From Pararhodobacter zhoushanensis (lineage in GTDB: Bacteria; Pseudomonadota; Alphaproteobacteria; Rhodobacterales; Rhodobacteraceae), in assembly GCF_025949695.1 (NCBI RefSeq), contig NZ_JAPDFL010000001.1, positions 248,001-312,000 of the forward strand: a DNA stretch of 64,000 nucleotides. Direction: 5' to 3'. The first letter of the stretch is position 1; the number at the start of each line of letters is the position of its first letter. The notes beneath the pieces were generated by a model. It saw nothing but the letters and a program-made list of their open reading frames with translations, had not been told where the DNA came from and did not search any database. Below are positions 57,802-64,000 of the stretch, piece by piece. Made by a program: the position numbers and the translations under genes.

Positions 57802-59475
57802 CTACCCCGCCGCCCGCCCCGCGCTGCGGCCTGAAAACAGGCAGCCGCCCAGAAACGTCCCCTCAAGTGCGTTAAATCCATGATAGCCGCCACCGCCAAA
57901 CCCGGCGCATTCCCCGGCGGCGAACAGCCCGTCGATCCGCGCGCCTGCCGCGTCCAGCACCGCGCCGTCCAGATCGGTGTGGATGCCACCCAGCGTCTTG
58001 CGGGTCAGCACCGACAGGCGCACGGCGATCAGCGGGCCGTGGGCCGGGTCAAGGATGCGATGCGGTTTGGCGGTGCGGATCAGCTTGTCGCCCAGATAGC
58101 GCCGCGCACCGTTGATCGCAGTGATCTGCGCGTCCTTGGCGAACGGGTTGGCGACCTGCGCATCGCGCGCATCGATCTGCGCGCGCAGCATGTCGACGTC
58201 CAACACCGGATCGCCCATCTCTCCCGCCAGCCGGTTCATCCCCGCGACCAACTCGTCAAACGACTGCGCCACGACGAAATCGGCCCCGTGTTCCTTGAAT
58301 GCCTCGACCGGCGCGGCCGCCTTGCCGCCGGACCCCAGCCGCGCCTTGAGCACCTCGCGCCATTTGCCTGAACTCAGATCCGGGTTCTGCTCGCTGCCCG
58401 ACAGCGCGAATTCCTTCTTGATGATGCCTTGCGTCAGCACGAACCACGAATGCGCGTGGCCGGTGGACAGGATGCGCTTCAGCGTGCCCAGCGTGTCAAA
58501 CCCCGGCAGGAACGGCGCTTCCATCCGCTGCCCCAGCGCGTCGAACCACAAAGACGAGGGGCCGGGCAGGATGCGAATACCATGTTCGGGCCAGATCGGC
58601 GCCCAGTTGCGGATGCCTTCGCAATAGTGCCACATCCGGTCGGTGTTGATCAGCCCCGCGCCTGCCTGCGCCGTCACGTCGATCATCGCGCCATCGACAT
58701 GCGCGGGCACCCCGGCAACCATGCGCGCAGGCGCCGGGCCGAGGCGGTCCACGGGCCATGCCCTGCGCACCCTCTCGAAATCGCCCCCGATCCCGCCCGA
58801 GGTGACGATGACCGCATCGGCCTCGACCTCGAACGCCCCGGTGACCACGCGGCTCGACGTCTGACCGCGCTCAACGGCGGTGTCCTCCAGCACGTCACCA
58901 CCAACCCCGGCGATCCGCCCGGCCCTGCGGGTGATCGCGGTGACGCGGTGACGAAAGGCAAAGACCAGCGTGCCCGCCGCCTCATGCTCGCGCGCCATGC
59001 GCACGAACGGGGCCAGAACCCCCGGCCCCGTGCCCCATGTGATATGAAAGCGCGGCACCGAATTGCCGTGACCCTTCGCCAGCGCGCCGCCGCGCTCGGC
59101 CCAGCCGACGACCGGGAACCAGCGCAGGCCGATGCCCGCCAGCCAGTCGCGCATCTCGCCTGCGGCGAAATCGACATAGGCCTCGGCCACCGTGCGCGGC
59201 CAGTAGTCCTGCGGGCCGTCGAACTGCGCCGAGCCCAGCCAGTCGTTCAGCGCCAAGGCGCGAGAGTCGCGGATTCTGAGGCGGCGCTGCTCGGGCGTGT
59301 CGACCATGAACAGCCCGCCCAGCGACCAGAACGCCTGCCCGCCCAGATTTTGCGGCCCCTCCTGATCCAGCACCAGCACCCGCTTGCCACGCGCGGCCAG
59401 CTCGCAGGCTGCCGTCAACCCGGCCAGACCTCCCCCGACGACGGCAACATCCGCCTGATAGCGTTGATCCCCCAT
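57802..59475 (-). CDS. FAD-binding dehydrogenase (fumarate reductase/ketosteroid dehydrogenase superfamily)
   Basis: A 557-residue flavoprotein. The N-terminal Rossmann motif VAVVGGGLAGLTAACELAARGKRVLVLD (split by me), FWSLGGLFMVDTPEQRR, FHITWGTGPGVLAPF and DAVIVTSGGIGGDFE. Near the C-terminus comes GPLIAVRLSVLTRKTLGGIHTDLDG (split by me), then FAAGECAGFGGGGYHGFNALEGTFLGGC (split by me), which places the isoalloxazine. It matches the uncharacterised 550-residue 'FAD-binding dehydrogenase' family. The substrate is not known; steroid activity should not be assumed. Confidence 0.87.
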   Translation of the reverse strand: MGDQRYQADVAVVGGGLAGLTAACELAARGKRVLVLDQEGPQNLGGQAFWSLGGLFMVDTPEQRRLRIRDSRALALNDWLGSAQFDGPQDYWPRTVAEAYVDFAAGEMRDWLAGIGLRWFPVVGWAERGGALAKGHGNSVPRFHITWGTGPGVLAPFVRMAREHEAAGTLVFAFRHRVTAITRRAGRIAGVGGDVLEDTAVERGQTSSRVVTGAFEVEADAVIVTSGGIGGDFERVRRAWPVDRLGPAPARMVAGVPAHVDGAMIDVTAQAGAGLINTDRMWHYCEGIRNWAPIWPEHGIRILPGPSSLWFDALGQRMEAPFLPGFDTLGTLKRILSTGHAHSWFVLTQGIIKKEFALSGSEQNPDLSSGKWREVLKARLGSGGKAAAPVEAFKEHGADFVVAQSFDELVAGMNRLAGEMGDPVLDVDMLRAQIDARDAQVANPFAKDAQITAINGARRYLGDKLIRTAKPHRILDPAHGPLIAVRLSVLTRKTLGGIHTDLDGAVLDAAGARIDGLFAAGECAGFGGGGYHGFNALEGTFLGGCLFSGRSAGRAAG

Positions 59476-59494
59476 GCGACGCCCCCCTGGCGAT

Positions 59495-59509
59495 GCGTTG
59501 ATGCAACGC
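59495..59509. promoter_or_regulatory. Inverted repeat before the FAD dehydrogenase gene
   Basis: GCGTTG-ATG-CAACGC, perfect 6-base arms, 20-34 bases upstream of the FAD dehydrogenase start. A candidate operator; regulator unknown. Confidence 0.45.
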
Positions 59510-59571
59510 TAATGCGCCCAAACGCCTCTGCCTAGCCCATGCAACACCCGCCCTGCGCGCCCGTGCCCGTC

Positions 59572-59618
59572 GGCGGCAAACTGTTGCACCAACTCCCCGC
59601 TGCGGGGTGTTTGCCGCC
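59572..59618 (+). promoter_or_regulatory. Long-range stem-loop upstream of the polysaccharide-export gene
   Basis: GGCGGCAAAC (59572-59581) pairs exactly with GTTTGCCGCC (59609-59618). Inside it CCCCGC and GCGGGG form a second hairpin. It sits 130-175 bases before the lipoprotein gene, in its probable leader or as a two-way barrier between divergent units. The remaining 100 bases to the gene show no other clear element. Confidence 0.5.
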
Positions 59619-59748
59619 AGAGCGCTTGTCGCAGACGTCGAACCGCAGTAGCGTCTCGCCTACGCACGCCCGTCCTTCGTTCACCCGAAGGGAAAGAGAC
59701 CCGGAAAGGGTCGGGGCTGCTTGAGGGAATAGGCAGGCGACAGTGGCG

Positions 59749-60909
59749 ATGACAATGACCAACACCACCCTTCGATTTGAGCCGGGGAATGGGCGACACG
59801 GGCTGCATTTTGCGCGCATCGCCATCGCCGCGCTGATGATCCCGGCACTGGTTGCGGGCTGCTCGATGCCGCGCGGCGCTGCGCTGCAAAGCGAGATCCT
59901 GCGCGGAACCGATGACCCTGCGAACGAAGTTCAGGTCTTTGCCGTTACCCGTGCCGCACTGGATGAACTCGACACCTGGCCGCTGGCCCACCCCGAACTG
60001 CGCCACAACTGGACCACGACGGGCGCATCGGCGACCGCGCGCATTATCCGCGCGGGCGATTTGCTGAGCATCGCCGTCTGGGACAGCCAGCCGGATTCGT
60101 TGCTGACCACGACAGAGCAACGGGTCGTGCGGATGGAAAACGTGCCCGTGTCCGCCGCAGGCCGCATCTTTGTGCCCTATGTCGGTGAAGTGCGCGTGGC
60201 CGGACAATCCGCCGAAATGGCGCGCCGCGACATTCAGGATCAGATGGCGCCGATCGTACCCGACGGTCAGGTGCAACTGACCGTCACCCCCGGCGCAGGC
60301 AATACCATCGACATGGTGACCGGCGTCGCCCGCCCCGGCCGTCTGGCCCTGCCCGAAATCAGCCCGACCATCTTGAGCGCGCTGGCTGAATCGGGCGGCA
60401 TCGCGTCTTCCCTGCGCAATCCGCTGGTGCGGCTGAACCGCGCCGGAACCGCCTATGCGATCCCGGCCCGTGAGCTGTTCTCGGACCCCGCCCATGACAT
60501 CCAGCTACGTGGCGGCGACCGCATTCTGGTCGAAGAGGATCATCGCAGCTATATCGCGCTTGGCGCCGCGGGCACCCAGCGTGTCGTTTATTTCGAGCGC
60601 GAGACGATCAGCGCTCTGGATGCTTTGTCCACGATTGGCGGCCTGTCCACGTCACGGGCCAACCTCGAAGGCGTCATGGTCATGCGTCAGTACCCGCCCG
60701 AGGCCGTGCGCCCGACGGGGCCTTTCCCGCGTCAGCAAGAGGTGATCTTCACGCTGGACCTGACCTCGGCTGATGGCCTCTTTGCCGCCGAGCAGTTCGA
60801 GATCCAACCCGGCGACGTGGTGCTGGCGACGGAATCCTCGCTGCCGCTGATCACGCAGTCGATGTCTGTCCTGCGTGCCGCTGCGGCCACCGTGAACAAC
60901 CTGAACTGA
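59749..60909 (+). CDS. Polysaccharide export lipoprotein (Wza/OPX-like)
   Basis: About 386 residues. A signal sequence with lipobox LVAGC (cleavage before Cys near residue 38) makes it an outer-membrane lipoprotein. The Poly_export domain follows: RIIRAGDLLSIAVWDSQ, AAGRIFVPYVGEVRVAG, DGQVQLTVTPGAGNTIDMVTGVARPG (split by me), then SLBB-like repeats with RGGDRILVEED and QPGDVVLATES. Such proteins form the outer-membrane channel for capsule or exopolysaccharide. GTG 59743 is also in frame two codons upstream. No glycosyltransferase or Wzc gene lies near. A strong terminator follows. Confidence 0.87.
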   Translation: MTMTNTTLRFEPGNGRHGLHFARIAIAALMIPALVAGCSMPRGAALQSEILRGTDDPANEVQVFAVTRAALDELDTWPLAHPELRHNWTTTGASATARIIRAGDLLSIAVWDSQPDSLLTTTEQRVVRMENVPVSAAGRIFVPYVGEVRVAGQSAEMARRDIQDQMAPIVPDGQVQLTVTPGAGNTIDMVTGVARPGRLALPEISPTILSALAESGGIASSLRNPLVRLNRAGTAYAIPARELFSDPAHDIQLRGGDRILVEEDHRSYIALGAAGTQRVVYFERETISALDALSTIGGLSTSRANLEGVMVMRQYPPEAVRPTGPFPRQQEVIFTLDLTSADGLFAAEQFEIQPGDVVLATESSLPLITQSMSVLRAAAATVNNLN

Positions 60910-60935
60910 CGGCGTCAACGCCTGATCGCTCAGAC

Positions 60936-60968
60936 AGACCCGCCGGGGAACCGGCGGGTCTTTGCTTT
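60936..60968 (+). terminator. Rho-independent terminator after the export lipoprotein
   Basis: AGACCCGCCGG, loop GGAA, CCGGCGGGTCT: a perfect 11-base stem, then TTGCTTTT. It closes the lipoprotein gene as a single-gene unit. Confidence 0.9.
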
Positions 60969-61177
60969 TGGTGCGACACGCCGCCGCCCGAACCGGTCAC
61001 CCGACGCCAGCCCGCCCAAAGGCGGCGATGGTCAGGGAGAGGTCGCTTTCGGGCATGCCGCCCGAACGCAGGCGGTTCAAGCAGAGCGGGACCATGGTGC
61101 GCGTCCGGCTCCCCCTCCCAGCCCTTGCCGTACGGGCGGAAAGACCGCAGTAAGGCACCCGAACCTCAGGCAGCGCG
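60969..61177. other. Unassigned 209-base block before the cobalamin genes
   Basis: No convincing gene. A TTCGGGC-atgcc-GCCCGAA hairpin lies at 61048-61066, and GCCGCCCGAAC occurs twice (60983-60993 and 61057-61067). The - strand is open for 117 codons (61350 to 60997), but it overlaps the bluE-like gene and has no ribosome site. I looked for a cobalamin riboswitch in both directions and did not find the B12-box sequence. Confidence 0.4.
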
Positions 61178-61189
61178 ATGCGAGACGTC

Positions 61190-61995
61190 ATGACCAACCC
61201 TCTGCCCAGCGCCCCGACCGCGCCGCTGCGTGTGGCCGGGCATTTTGGCGAACTGATGCAGGGCCGTCTGGGCAGTGAGGGCCCGGTTGTGTTGGTTTCG
61301 CTGCCCTGCCCGGCGCTTAGCGTCGAAATTGGCGGCACCGGCGACGACACCCTGCTCGGCCCGCGCCGGGTCCGCGCGCTCTGTGCGGCGTTGGGGCTGG
61401 CGGTGCCCGCAACGCTGCCGCCGATGCGCGCGCTGATGCCGCAGGGGGCGGGGCGGGGTCATCGACGGCTGCGCTGGTGGCGTTGGCGCGGTGGCTTGGG
61501 TTCTCGGGCTCCTGCGAGGCTTTGGCCCGCGCCTGTGTCGCCGCCGAAGGCGCCAGCGATCCGCTGATGCTACCCCGCGCCGAGCGTCTGCTTTTTGCCC
61601 CGCGCGAGGGACGGGTGGTGGCGGACCTGCCAGCGCTGCCCGCGTTCGAGGTGCTCGGCGGGTTCTTCGGCCCCGGCCAGCGCACGCGGGCTGAGGACAT
61701 GGCCTTTCCCGACATCACCGATCTGGTCGAACGGTGGGAGACGCTGGCGGATCTGCCCGCGATGGCCGCCCTGACCACAGAATCCGCCCGCCGGACCCTG
61801 GCCCTGCGCGGTCCGTCCGATGACCCCACCGCCCCTCTGGCCCGCGACCTTGGTGCCTTGGGCTGGCTGATCGCCCATACCGGCAGCGCGCGTGGGCTGA
61901 TCTTTGCGCCCGGCACCGTACCTGAGGGGGCCGAGGCCGCACTGGCTGTTGCAGGGCTGACCGGCGTGCTCCGCTTCACAGGGGGCGGCGCATGA
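61190..61995 (+). pseudogene. bluE: GHMP-family L-threonine kinase (PduX/BluE-like), frameshifted
   Basis: A small GHMP kinase of cobalamin side-chain synthesis, which makes L-threonine phosphate. The first part reads VAGHFGELMQGRLGSEGPVVLVSLPCPALSV (split by me), typical of PduX. After MPQGAGRG the frame breaks: the expected SSTAALVALARWLGFSG (the GHMP glycine/serine motif) is in another frame that continues from about 61459 to 61995. One base missing from the G4 run at 61455-61458 explains it. Restored, it is about 268 residues. Start may be ATG 61190 or 61178. ATGA overlap with cbiB. Confidence 0.82.
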
Positions 61996-62927
61996 GTTTC
62001 TGTCTGGCCATGCTGATCGCCATGGGCATCGACGCTGCGATCGGGTGGCCGGATGCTGTGTATCGGCGCATCGGGCATCCGGTGACCTGGGCGGGCGGGC
62101 TGATCGCCACGCTTGAGGGGCGGCTGAACCGGGGCGAGGGCCGCCGCGCCAAGGGCGTGCTGACGGCGCTGATCGTGATCGGGCTGGCCGGGGGGCTGGC
62201 ATGGGGCGTCGTTGCGCTGCTGCCGGGGGGCTGGTTTGGCACGGTTCTGACCGGCGTTCTGGCATGGCCGCTGGTTGCCCTCCGCTCGATGCACCAGCAC
62301 GTCGCCGCTGTCGCCGCGCCGCTGGGCCGGGGCGATCTGGCCGGCGCGCGCCATGCCGTGTCGATGATCGTCGGGCGCGATCCGGCGCAGCTGGACAGCG
62401 CGGGCGTAGCCCGCGCGGCGGTGGAAAGTCTGGCCGAGAACACCTCGGACGGCATCGTCGCCCCCCTGTTCTGGGGCGTCGTCGCCGGGCTGCCGGGGAT
62501 CGCCGCCTACAAGGCGATCAACACGCTGGATTCGATGATCGGCCACCGGAACGCGCGCTATGAGCAGTTCGGCTGGGCCTCGGCCAAGATCGACGATGTG
62601 GTCAACCTGATCCCGGCGCGGCTGACCGGCGTGGTCTTCGCGCTGGTGTCACCGCGCCCCGGCAAGGCGCTGAAAACCATGGCGCGGGACGCGCGCCACC
62701 ACCGCTCGCCCAACGCCGGTTGGCCGGAATCCGCCATGGCGGGCGCGCTGGGGATCCGTTTGTCGGGTCCGCGCGTTTACGGGGACCGGGTGGCGAACGA
62801 GCCTTGGGTCAATGAAGGCGCGCCCGATCCGTCAGCGCGCGACGTGACGCGGGGCCTGGCGCTGTATGTCCGGGCGATGGGGGTCTTGGCGGTGATGATC
62901 GCCGCAGGGGGAGTGTGGGGATGGTAA
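61992..62927 (+). CDS. cbiB: Adenosylcobinamide-phosphate synthase
   Basis: A 311-residue membrane protein (CbiB/CobD type) that joins the aminopropanol phosphate or threonine-derived linker to adenosylcobyric acid. Blocks: AMGIDAAIGWPDAVYRRIGHPV (split by me), VGRDPAQLDSAGVARAAVESLAENTSDGIVAPLFW (split by me), AYKAINTLDSMIGHRNARY and DARHHRSPNAGWPESAMAGAL. Four or five membrane segments. It overlaps both neighbours, forming one operon bluE-cbiB-cobD. Confidence 0.94.
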   Translation: MSFCLAMLIAMGIDAAIGWPDAVYRRIGHPVTWAGGLIATLEGRLNRGEGRRAKGVLTALIVIGLAGGLAWGVVALLPGGWFGTVLTGVLAWPLVALRSMHQHVAAVAAPLGRGDLAGARHAVSMIVGRDPAQLDSAGVARAAVESLAENTSDGIVAPLFWGVVAGLPGIAAYKAINTLDSMIGHRNARYEQFGWASAKIDDVVNLIPARLTGVVFALVSPRPGKALKTMARDARHHRSPNAGWPESAMAGALGIRLSGPRVYGDRVANEPWVNEGAPDPSARDVTRGLALYVRAMGVLAVMIAAGGVWGW

Positions 62928-63895
62928 CGCGCGATCATGGCGGCAATCTGGATGCCGCGCGGGCCGAATATGGCGGCAGCGGCTGGATCGATCTGTCGAC
63001 GGGGATCAACCGGCGGCCCTATCCTGTGCCCGCGCTACCTGCGGACGCGTGGACGGCACTGCCGACCGCGACCGCGCAAGGGGCGCTGATCGACGCCGCC
63101 GCCGAGGCTTTCGGCGCCGCGCCCGAGACGGTCCTGCCGCTGGCGGGCGCACAGGCGGCAATCCAGCTCTATCCGCGCTGTGCCGCGCCGGGCGACGCGC
63201 GGGTGCTGACGCCGACCTACAACGAACACGCCGCTGCGCTTAGTGCGCAGGGCTGGACCGTCACCCCGGTCGAAGGCCTGCGCGGACTTGCCGGGGCGGA
63301 TCTGGCGGTGGTGGTCAATCCCAACAACCCCGATGGCCGCAGCTGGTCGCCCGAGGCGCTGGTGGCGCTGTCCAGAAAGGTGGGATTGCTGGTGGTCGAC
63401 GAGAGTTTCGCCGATCCGCATCCCGAACTGTCGGTTGCCGATCAGGCGGGTGAGCGGCTGGTGGTCTTGCGGTCGTTTGGCAAATTCTACGGGCTGGCGG
63501 GCGTGCGGCTGGGCTTTCTGCTGGGTGCCCCCGCGATGGTGGCCCGACTGCGCGAGCTGGCCGGGCCGTGGTCGGTCAGTGGCCCCGCGTTGAGCATCGG
63601 CACCACGGCGCTGGGTGATACGGCGTGGCAGAGCGCGACGACCGAACGGCTGGCGGATGACGCCGCGCGGCTGGACTGGATGGCGGCGCGGGCGGGCTGG
63701 GTGCTGGTCGGCGGCACGGCGCTGTTTCGCACCTATGCGACGCCCGACGCCACCCGCGCGCAGGACCATCTGGCCCGCCGCGCGATCTGGACGCGACGGT
63801 TTCCGTACTCGGGCACCTGGCTCAGACTGGGGCTGCCGGACGGGGCGGAGTGGGGCCGCGTCGAAAAAGCGCTGAGCGAGTGGCGACCGGTATAA
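62921..63895 (+). CDS. cobD: L-threonine-O-3-phosphate decarboxylase (CobD/CobC type)
   Basis: A 324-residue PLP enzyme of the class I/II aminotransferase fold that makes (R)-1-amino-2-propanol phosphate. Blocks: DLSTGINRRPYPVPALP, VVVNPNNPDGR, VDESFADPHPELSVAD and the PLP lysine in LRSFGKFYGLAGVRLGFLLG near residue 190. The ATG at 62921 overlaps the cbiB stop; the GTG two codons upstream is less likely. The name cobC is used for this gene in some alphaproteobacteria. Confidence 0.9.
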   Translation: MVTRDHGGNLDAARAEYGGSGWIDLSTGINRRPYPVPALPADAWTALPTATAQGALIDAAAEAFGAAPETVLPLAGAQAAIQLYPRCAAPGDARVLTPTYNEHAAALSAQGWTVTPVEGLRGLAGADLAVVVNPNNPDGRSWSPEALVALSRKVGLLVVDESFADPHPELSVADQAGERLVVLRSFGKFYGLAGVRLGFLLGAPAMVARLRELAGPWSVSGPALSIGTTALGDTAWQSATTERLADDAARLDWMAARAGWVLVGGTALFRTYATPDATRAQDHLARRAIWTRRFPYSGTWLRLGLPDGAEWGRVEKALSEWRPV

Positions 63896-63901
63896 GGGAG
63901 C

Positions 63902-63923
63902 GGTGCGCTGAAGCGCACCCTAC
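63902..63923. repeat. GTAG-headed hairpin repeat, single unit
   Basis: GGTGCGC-TGAA-GCGCACC followed by CTAC. Same family as the pairs at 19.3, 20.9, 27.7 and 32.1 kb, but the arms read GGTGCGC. A partner, if present, is not seen before the window ends. Confidence 0.6.
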
Positions 63924-63963
63924 CCGGGATGGGGGGCTGCGCGCAGGCGGTGACCGCGCAGCT

Positions 63964-63989
63964 TGCGTATTTTCAGCAAGATGAAAGGG
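63964..63989. repeat. Fragment of the multi-hairpin repeat, reverse orientation
   Basis: Read on the - strand it gives CCCTTTCATCTTGC then AAAATACGCAA, matching the start of the copy at 57735. Only this part is inside the window. Confidence 0.5.
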
Positions 63990-64000
63990 CGGCGCGGTCG

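Noticed and set aside
57802..59475. Calling the FAD enzyme a 3-ketosteroid dehydrogenase
   Set aside because: It shares the fold and motifs, but no steroid genes are nearby and the closest family is uncharacterised.
60997..61350. A 117-codon open frame on the - strand upstream of and into the bluE-like gene
   Set aside because: No ribosome site, overlaps the conserved kinase start, and no recognisable domain; treated as noncoding.
1..64000. Mobile island, prophage, CRISPR array or tRNA genes
   Set aside because: No integrase, transposase, att-like repeat, regular spacer array or tRNA cloverleaf was found; base composition and gene overlaps look uniform. The short hairpin repeats are the only mobile-type DNA.

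Overview
The window is dense, GC-rich chromosomal DNA. Overlapping ATGA/GTGA/TTGA start-stop junctions, TRAP transporters, a complete box benzoyl-CoA cluster with a BoxR regulator, and BluE/CobD-type cobalamin genes point to an alphaproteobacterium of the Rhodobacteraceae (Roseobacter-like). This assignment is inference from gene content. I saw no phage, integrase, insertion-sequence transposase, rRNA, tRNA or CRISPR array.

Layout. 1-5.0 kb: tail of a shikimate dehydrogenase, a TRAP transporter and a 3-dehydroshikimate dehydratase fused to an HPPD-like domain (quinate/shikimate to protocatechuate). 5.2-11.4 kb: a sugar-dehydrogenase-like protein, a zinc metallopeptidase, the helicase and PdeM of the ligase-associated DNA-damage set, and a YihY membrane protein. 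11.4-14.5 kb: a PPOX stress protein and a KefF-KefC pair. 14.6-25.9 kb: benzoate-CoA ligase, alpha/beta hydrolase, DUF309 protein, boxC, boxB, a 51-residue Cys-rich protein, boxA, thioesterase, boxR, a 3-hydroxyacyl-CoA dehydrogenase-like protein and an M20 amidohydrolase. 26-32 kb: cobQ, lpxK, waaA, a CysQ-like phosphatase and pmbA. 32-42 kb: feruloyl-CoA synthase (frameshifted), MarR, SDR, a second TRAP transporter, maleylpyruvate isomerase and fumarylpyruvate hydrolase with a divergent MarR, and an ABC-F protein. 42-51 kb: a Liv-type ABC transporter with an alpha/beta hydrolase, facing two MaoC/hotdog proteins, an acyl-CoA ligase and a TetR. 51-55.8 kb: an Asp-box repeat protein, an EamA transporter, a cobalt-type nitrile hydratase with its activator, and a LuxR solo. 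55.8-59.5 kb: MFS, haloacid dehalogenase and FAD dehydrogenase. 59.7-63.9 kb: a polysaccharide-export lipoprotein and three cobalamin side-chain genes.

How it works together. Most of the window collects aromatic acids and funnels them to ring cleavage: quinate/shikimate, benzoate (CoA-thioester epoxidation), hydroxycinnamates and the lower gentisate branch, plus one unidentified CoA-activated acid. Two regulatory links come directly from the sequence. TGCA-N6-TGCA-type sites, the architecture known for BzdR/BoxR repressors, lie before bclA, boxC and boxR and also before the distant TRAP operon at 38.3 kb. A palindrome with AAACATGAA arms lies before the Liv-type operon and recurs before the tetR gene 8.7 kb away.

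Cautions. At least five genes (boxC, the thioesterase, waaA, fcs, the bluE-like kinase) are broken by single-base shifts, mostly in short G or C runs. This looks more like uncorrected sequencing error than decay. Two intergenic repeat families are also present: GTAG-headed hairpins arranged as inverted pairs, and a multi-hairpin element.
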